DNA of 64,000 nt, from assembly GCA_022496805.1 (NCBI GenBank), contig CM040102.1:17763955-17827954 (forward strand). Direction: 5' to 3'. Shown piece by piece: positions 58,061 through 64,000 of this stretch. The translations under genes and the position numbers were made by a program. Position 1 is the first letter of the stretch. Each line of letters begins with the position of its first letter. This DNA comes from Pohlia nutans (lineage: Eukaryota; Streptophyta; Bryopsida; Bryales; Mniaceae). The notes beneath the pieces were generated by a model. That model was not told where the DNA came from. It worked only from the letters and a program-made list of their open reading frames with translations, and made no database searches.

Positions 58061-60732
58061 TGAACAAAACAAAACAAGGTGTAAAAATAAATGTAGGGTA
58101 AATATGAAGGCAGGGACCATGCGACTAGCTGCTTTGTTCAACATGTGAGGAGTGAGGGTCTTGAGCTGCGTGTTTGTTCAACTTGATAACTTGGTAACCT
58201 AAATCCCAAGTTCCTAGGTCCTAACAGAATTCTCATTCCCAGATCCCAAGAGGCCAAAGTCCCAGGTTCAGTTGGGAGTTGGGACAGCTTAGTCAAATGT
58301 ATTACTTCGGTCAGGTGAGGCATTCCTACTAAACTTGTCATTATGTATGTTGCTAAGTTAATTCCTTATACATACCCATAAGTCAATGCACTCTGAACTC
58401 AAAAACTTGCCCCAGCCTGTATGCAGTGCCAGGGATTTGTTCCCAGTTTTGAGAGGAGGCTGCCCCTCCCGCAAAGCTCAAGCTGGCAATGGGTGAAATC
58501 CATGGAATTCTTTTTTTAGGAAAGAAATCCATTCCTAAGGACCTGCAATGCTGAAATCCTTTTCTCCCAATATGAGAAACTGAGGGCCTGTTTGCACCAT
58601 GGACCATGAACTCCTCCCACGACCCTCTAAAAGTTGTGATTGGATGTTGAACTCGTCCTAGGAACATTGCGGTTTACACCAAGGAAAAAATGTCAGAGTG
58701 GCCACAGAGGGTTTGAGGTCCCCAAAAAACAATATTTAAGGCCTACATTATTCACTGACATGGTTCAACAGATTTTCTATTGAGAGAGGCAAAATAGGTG
58801 GTCTGGTAGAAAAAGCAAGGGCCCATGGCAGAGAAATGCCATTATAATATTATTTTAATGAGCAATTTCAAAAGAAAACAAAAGATTAATTTCTTTCCCA
58901 AAACTGCCATTTTTTAACATATACTAAATAAATCATCACATCCACTTTTTGGTACATGGTCATTTCAATTTGAGATAATGGCAAGGCATGTGACAAACTT
59001 GAGATATAATTAGGTGACTAGTTTGATTAGGTGGCTTTCACAACTTCAAAGCTCATACCTAAAATTGAAGTTAGAGGGTGTTGGATTCACTATTTGCTTT
59101 GATTTTGGTTACACTTAAAGAGGACATAGACTTTAGTTTCTTGATATTTTGGGGGTCAAATTACATGTTTTGATTTTGGTTAACTCAAATGATTGAAGTA
59201 AAGGCCCCGACTCTATATCCCCCTTGATGTAAATGCAAGCACAATTCATCTATGGGTCTCATTTTCTGACATTTCCATTTTGAGCACCCTAGGAACTTTT
59301 TTGGGCAATTTATTGTTGCAAATTTGGGACTTACGCCACTTTAGTCTTTGGATATCCTATCGAGAATTTTGAACCCTTGGAAAAGGGAGTTAATTTTTAA
59401 GGTGACCCCCAACATGCACAAAATCGTGGGAGTCGTTTTTTTTTCCCATCAATTCAAGTGGCTACACATACCACTAAGGCTACAAATATCATTGGGAATG
59501 AAACTGCTAATCTCATGGTTGGAGTCCAACATGTAGTGCCAATAACACAATCATTCAAGTGGTTTCTCTAAACGCTTGAGGAGAGTCCCCCATTCAAAAT
59601 TGCCTCATTTTGGACATTTTTGTTGATGATTCTTGAATGCTTTTCAAAAGCCATTTTTCACATTTCCAACCGTAGGATCTTGTACTCTTAAGACTTATAA
59701 ATCATCCCCCAAAATTCCAAAACCTTTTCTGCACGGAAGTGAAGACAATAGCAAATGAAGTTGAGATTTTGAAATTTCAGGCCCTAAAAAATCCAAGCAC
59801 CCTTGCTTTGAAGGGCTTTCAAATCCATTATTAAAAATGATGTGCTATTTTGAACCATCCTCAAGATGAGATTGTTAACAAGATAAATAACTCAATTTAA
59901 CGAGATGTTCAATTCATTCGCAAATTTTTAGAGACCTCGTAATGGATGGGGGTATAAAAGAAAACAAGAGATTTTAGCTAAATTTAAATATTCCTTCAAC
60001 TCTCCTCTAATTAGAAGAGCCCACAACTGATGGCATGTAATCCATGTGAGCTGAACAAAAAGTTTATTTGAGGTGCCCAATGAATCTCATTGACTTAGAT
60101 TTTTTTGCAAGCCTACCTATAGCATTCAAGCTGCCTTTCAACAGTGAGGTGTTTTTTTTGAAAAAATCTTGTAAGTTAGGAGTTTTTATTGGATGGACAT
60201 AATTCTAAATGGGTTGGAAAGAAGACTCGTTTACCTATGACATCAAATTTTTGGTATTGAAAATTGATTAAAAATAGGGCTTGGGCAGCCCGGAAAAAGG
60301 GCAATGACCACAAAATGGTCTCTTGGGAGCTCAAGGATTAACCTCTAAGGATTCCTAGCTATTTTGGGCTTAAAATCATCAGCGAATTTGATGTGTTAAA
60401 GGTCTAAATGTAAGTGAGGTATAGAAATCTCAACCGTATAATCTTGTAACATACTTGTTTTAGATCATGTGGATCAATTTTGGGGTCATTTGGCCATACA
60501 GATTGCAAGATTATAGTGTTTTAGTGCTAAAAAGGGATGCTGAAATTTTCCTAGCAACACAGTTAGAGGTGAAGTTTTTTTTCAAAATTACTCAAATGAA
60601 ATAACTCTCAACTATAAAGTAGTTTGAAATCATCATATGTATACACATTGGTACCAAGAAAGCCTCATGAAAGAATTCAATGTACCCTAAAATGGCCTTG
60701 CAATGTCAAAAAGTAGCCCAAAAAGTGGCCGT
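58061..60732. other. Intergenic DNA, decayed element ends only
   Basis: GGGCCTGTTTGCACC near 58584 resembles a hAT- or PIF-type MITE terminus, without a partner. Back-to-back TTAA-family ends meet at about 60325-60360 (CTCAAGGATTAACCTCTAAGG). The 94-codon - strand frame at 58383 is not convincing. Confidence 0.3.
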
Positions 60733-61281
60733 TTAACCCTTTAAGGTCCCGATTCAACACTATTTCTAAAGATTCGTTATAAAATGTTTGATGAAAAACA
60801 AAAATGGAGTTGATATACAAAGCAAAGTTGTAAATGTCAATGTGAAGATTGCATCAGTACGGTTGGATTCATCATATTATTTATTAACATTTATTAATGA
60901 ATTTTGCAAGTTTTTCTCTTGAAATTCATTTAAAAATCCAAATTTAACACATTTTTGTAAAAGAAAGTTGGGAAGGAAATTGGAATAACGTGCATTACAA
61001 GATGGTATGGTTTTCATTATTTGATTCTACTTATTTTGAAAAATCATGTTTAAGGTCTCACTTTTTGAACTAAGAATGAAACTTGACATAAACCAATTCT
61101 GTTGTTTTTCGAAAAATCACAATATGTTATTTTGAAGATCCATATCGTACAAATAATAGTCAACTAGCACAAGAACCAAGAGAATTTTGGATGGATGAAA
61201 AATTGTACATGATGTAGTGATGGGAAAGGTTGCAATCTGTTCGCCGTCCATATATTGGACGCAGGCGCGTCAAAGGGTTAA
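60733..61281. mobile_element. TTAA-bounded element, 549 bp
   Basis: Left TTAACCCTTTAAGGTCCC and right GGCGCGTCAAAGGGTTAA, with both TTAA intact. The interior is noncoding. Confidence 0.68.
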
Positions 61282-61699
61282 ACCAAAAAGCAAAAAGCGT
61301 CCAAACTAGACCCGTGCACTAAAATGACTCTCAAACATTTATACCAACATGGGTTGACCTGAATATTTTATCATGATAACTAGACTTCAAGGGGAATCCA
61401 ATTCAACAATATTTATTGAAAACGGACTTGGGATGAAGGAGATACAAGCCTCCAAAGTTGCTACTATCAAAATTCACAGAATTTGTTAAAAAAAAAGATA
61501 CCTACTTTCAAATGATCATCAAAAATTCAATATATCTTGAATTGATCTAAAATGTTTACTACACATTCCATACATCATTTAGCATGTTTTTGCAAAATTT
61601 CATCAAAATCAGACACAATTTGCAAAAGTTATAGCTCTTCAAAGGTGAATTTCCCCTTAAAATGTTCAAAATATGGACGCCTTGATGGTTAGGGGTTAA
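61278..61699. mobile_element. Possible abutting TTAA-family element, 422 bp
   Basis: The right end GATGGTTAGGGGTTAA (TTAA at 61696-61699) is a clear family end like that of 372-952. The left end would share the TTAA at 61278 and is poorly conserved apart from 'aaagcgtccaaactag'. Confidence 0.4.
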
Positions 61700-62135
61700 T
61701 GACATATTGGTCCGTTCTAAACATTTAAATTGCGTTTGTGGCCCTTGTAGTTTGTCAATCGACACTTGTGGATTATTTAGGTGAAGTGGTCTTGTGGATT
61801 ATTTAGGAGAAGTGGTCTAAAATATGCATGCACATAATAGATACGTGACGAAGAAAGCATTAAAAGACATGTGTTTGTCAACATACATACAAATATTTTA
61901 ATCATAAAAGTGAAGGGCTCAAAAAATGGGTGTTGAGTTTGACACGTCCAAAGTTTGGAAACCTAAAGGAAGTAGTAGACAAATTCTTCCATGTCATTGC
62001 ATTGATTTATGATTGGTCGACATGTTGCTTAATTTTTTTTTATTATTGAGTAAAATTTTATCAACTTTCACTAAAAAAATTTAGATTTTCTTATTAATGT
62101 AAGATATAATGTTGTAGGCAAGTCGAACAACTGCC
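61700..62135. other. Intergenic DNA, nothing recognised
   Basis: A 17-base phrase 'ttgtggattatttaggt' is repeated in tandem near 61766-61812. No gene or element ends were found. Confidence 0.35.
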
Positions 62136-62577
62136 TTAACCCTTAAACATTAAGAGGGATTTAGGTGGGGCAACTCGAAAGGCATCTCAAAAATTAAGAT
62201 GTAAGCATAAGTCATAAATTTAAAAAATTAAAAATTAAAAACCAATCGTTGCAGCGGAAGCAGCTCTGTGTGCACCGGGTGGATGCCCCAACTGTAGCGG
62301 GCGCATTCACTAACTAAAATTCTTAATTAAAATATTGAGAGCTCAAAGTAGACAGCTGCAGTCCGACCATTCCTCCTCCTCCTTCCAGTTCTTTTGTTTG
62401 ATTGTGGATCGTTCCACACTTGTTTATTTATGGTGCAAGTTCGAAATCTAGCGTCTCTTTTTCATCAACTTTGCACAACACTAACCTATTTCAAATTTGG
62501 TTGAGAAAATCCACATTTTTCTCCATTATACTCTTGTAAATACACCCATGGGGCTAATCTTGACGTTTAAAGGTTAA
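62136..62577. mobile_element. TTAA-bounded element, 442 bp
   Basis: Left TTAACCCTTAAACATTAAGA and right TCTTGACGTTTAAAGGTTAA are inverted copies with few differences, and both TTAA are present. The size and ends are close to 3508-3925. Confidence 0.65.
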
Positions 62578-63214
62578 ATACGTGATGTACTGTACACTCT
62601 CTACCTTTTATTATTAGCAACTATTTAATACTTTTGCATTCAACTACTCTAATATTTGAATTTATATTAAACATTTAGAATTCTAGTACATTGGAAGACC
62701 TATTTTATTAATAGTTTACTACGATATATGATATTAGCTTTAAATCAATTATGAAAAAATATATTGAATAATTTGAAGGGAACATAATATAGAATTTTCT
62801 TTTCAAAAAGTAGAATGTGTTTCAATATTTCTACCTAGAATTATAGGAATAACATATTCTCTATTTCTTTTGCCTTTACAAAGAGGTTGGGTTTTTTTTA
62901 AAGTGAGTTTCCACTATGCAAATGTTCACAATGATATTAATAACACTAATGGTTATTTTAAGGTACCAATTCAATCCAAATTCAATAGTTGGCACACAAA
63001 AACAAAACAAAGAACTCTTTCTTCATTCTAGAGTTTGTTTACACTTTCCATATAAGCCTATTGGGGAATATAGAAATAGATTTTACTTTTATGGTTTCAA
63101 AATCTAAAACAATATTCACCTTTTTAGATTGGGTTGGTGATAAAACTTGATTATTCAATTAAATGATAAACCGTTTTGATGGAGATTCAAGTGTCAAACG
63201 ACTTGTACCATATA
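62578..63214. other. AT-rich intergenic DNA, nothing recognised
   Basis: No repeat ends or coding sequence are supported. A 63-codon frame from 62916 has no motifs. Confidence 0.35.
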
Positions 63215-63790
63215 TTAATCCCTAAAGGACCAAAGTTGATTTTCCAAGTTCGGACAACTCAATGTGAAATGAGTATTGATCCTCAACTTTTGAGGTTTTT
63301 GTGATGATTTACTCTTTAAAACAAAGACGGGATGGTAATTTGAGTACGTAGGTGATATATAGACCAAAAGATGCAACAATGCAAAGGTGAAAAACCTAAT
63401 TGCAAACAACTCTTGAAAATTTTGTAATTTCAGGAGTTATGCATTTGAATTTTTGTACACAATGAACTAACACACCCGTTTACACAACTGCCAATTTCAT
63501 TTTACCAAATCTGATACTAAACTTTGCATTTTGGGCATTTTCAAAAAGTTTTAAATTTGGGCAGTAGGCCCCAAAAAGAGTCCAGACAACATTATAGCTT
63601 ATAATCTTACCATTGACAAACTTTGAACGGTTGAAAATTTGTAGGTGTTAATAAATTCAAGTTGGATGAAATATCCTACAATTGAATCGGTCAAAAGGGT
63701 TTTAGATTGAAAACTATTTACCTTTTTATGAGAAGGTGTAATTTTAAACAACTTTGGAGAGAAATATAGTTGTGGTCCTTTACGGGTTAA
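63215..63790. mobile_element. TTAA-bounded element, 576 bp
   Basis: Left TTAATCCCTAAAGGACCAAA and right TTGTGGTCCTTTACGGGTTAA's last 20 bases are inverted copies with both TTAA intact. It is the intact counterpart of the interrupted copy at 54263-55109. Confidence 0.72.
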
Positions 63791-64000
63791 ATTGGTGGTT
63801 TTCATTTTTCCTCTTTTTTTTTTTTTTTTTTTTTTTTTCCCCTCGTTTTTTTCCTGATCCTTCCACTCAATTATGACATTGAAAATGATTTCAGTTGAAT
63901 TATGGTACACAACCCTCTGCACCGACTGGCTTTGCAACAGAAGCCTCTACATAAACCATTTGTCATCTATTCTTTTTGCAAATCTGAATTTGAATTTTTA
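63791..64000. other. Window end: poly-T tract and unassigned DNA
   Basis: A T run of about 27 bases (about 63812-63838) interrupts otherwise unremarkable AT-rich DNA. No gene is seen. Confidence 0.4.

Noticed and set aside
58383..58667. 94-codon - strand frame as a gene
   Set aside because: It overlaps a MITE-like terminus (GGGCCTGTTTGC) and has no recognised domain.
372..63790. Recurring TTTAGGG/TTAGGGG-like words as interstitial telomere repeats
   Set aside because: They occur singly, always next to TTAA and as inverted pairs at fixed spacing, which fits transposon ends and not tandem telomeric DNA.

Overview
The window looks like nuclear DNA of a land plant, most likely a seedless plant such as a moss; that placement is an inference. 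Support comes from plant-type genes: a bHLH factor with an ACT-like tail, an F-box protein and a TRM/LONGIFOLIA-type protein. Their exons are GC-richer than the AT-rich, transposon-filled DNA around them. No rRNA gene, complete tRNA gene or CRISPR array was seen.

Layout. 1-15.1 kb holds no gene I can support, only short inverted-repeat elements, SINE-like units, microsatellites and one short LINE end. 15.2-20.3 kb carries a + strand bHLH gene (promoter, 5' leader intron, four coding exons). 20.4-33 kb is mostly repeats, with a possible LTR plus primer-binding site near 22.1 kb, a broken DC1-like fragment at 25.2 kb and an unassigned GC-richer island at 28.4-29.5 kb. 33.1-38.2 kb holds two copies of an unusual non-LTR retrotransposon, one with a 953-codon reading frame and a 15-bp target-site duplication. 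39.4-42.1 kb is a - strand F-box gene with an in-frame TGA. 46.5-50.2 kb is a - strand four-exon TRM-like gene, and a possible divergent gene starts at 51.05 kb. The rest to 64 kb is repeats, including nested elements.

Two mobile families dominate. The first is a group of non-autonomous elements bounded by TTAA, with termini resembling CCCTAAAnGnCC (piggyBac-like or Sola-like). At least a dozen paired copies fall into size classes near 240, 420-440, 550-580, 790 and 1,100 bp. The second is a LINE with a TCTA-type 3' tail, four copies, all in the same orientation. The long LINE copy encodes, in order, a PCIF1-methyltransferase-like region, RNase H, a CCHC zinc knuckle and a Cys-rich restriction-like endonuclease domain. 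This combination is the most likely undescribed system here.

The host genes are regulatory or structural (transcription, ubiquitin ligase adaptor, cortical microtubule recruitment) and show no sign of acting in one pathway. Gene models were built by hand from reading-frame continuity, splice sites and codon phase. No database search was possible.
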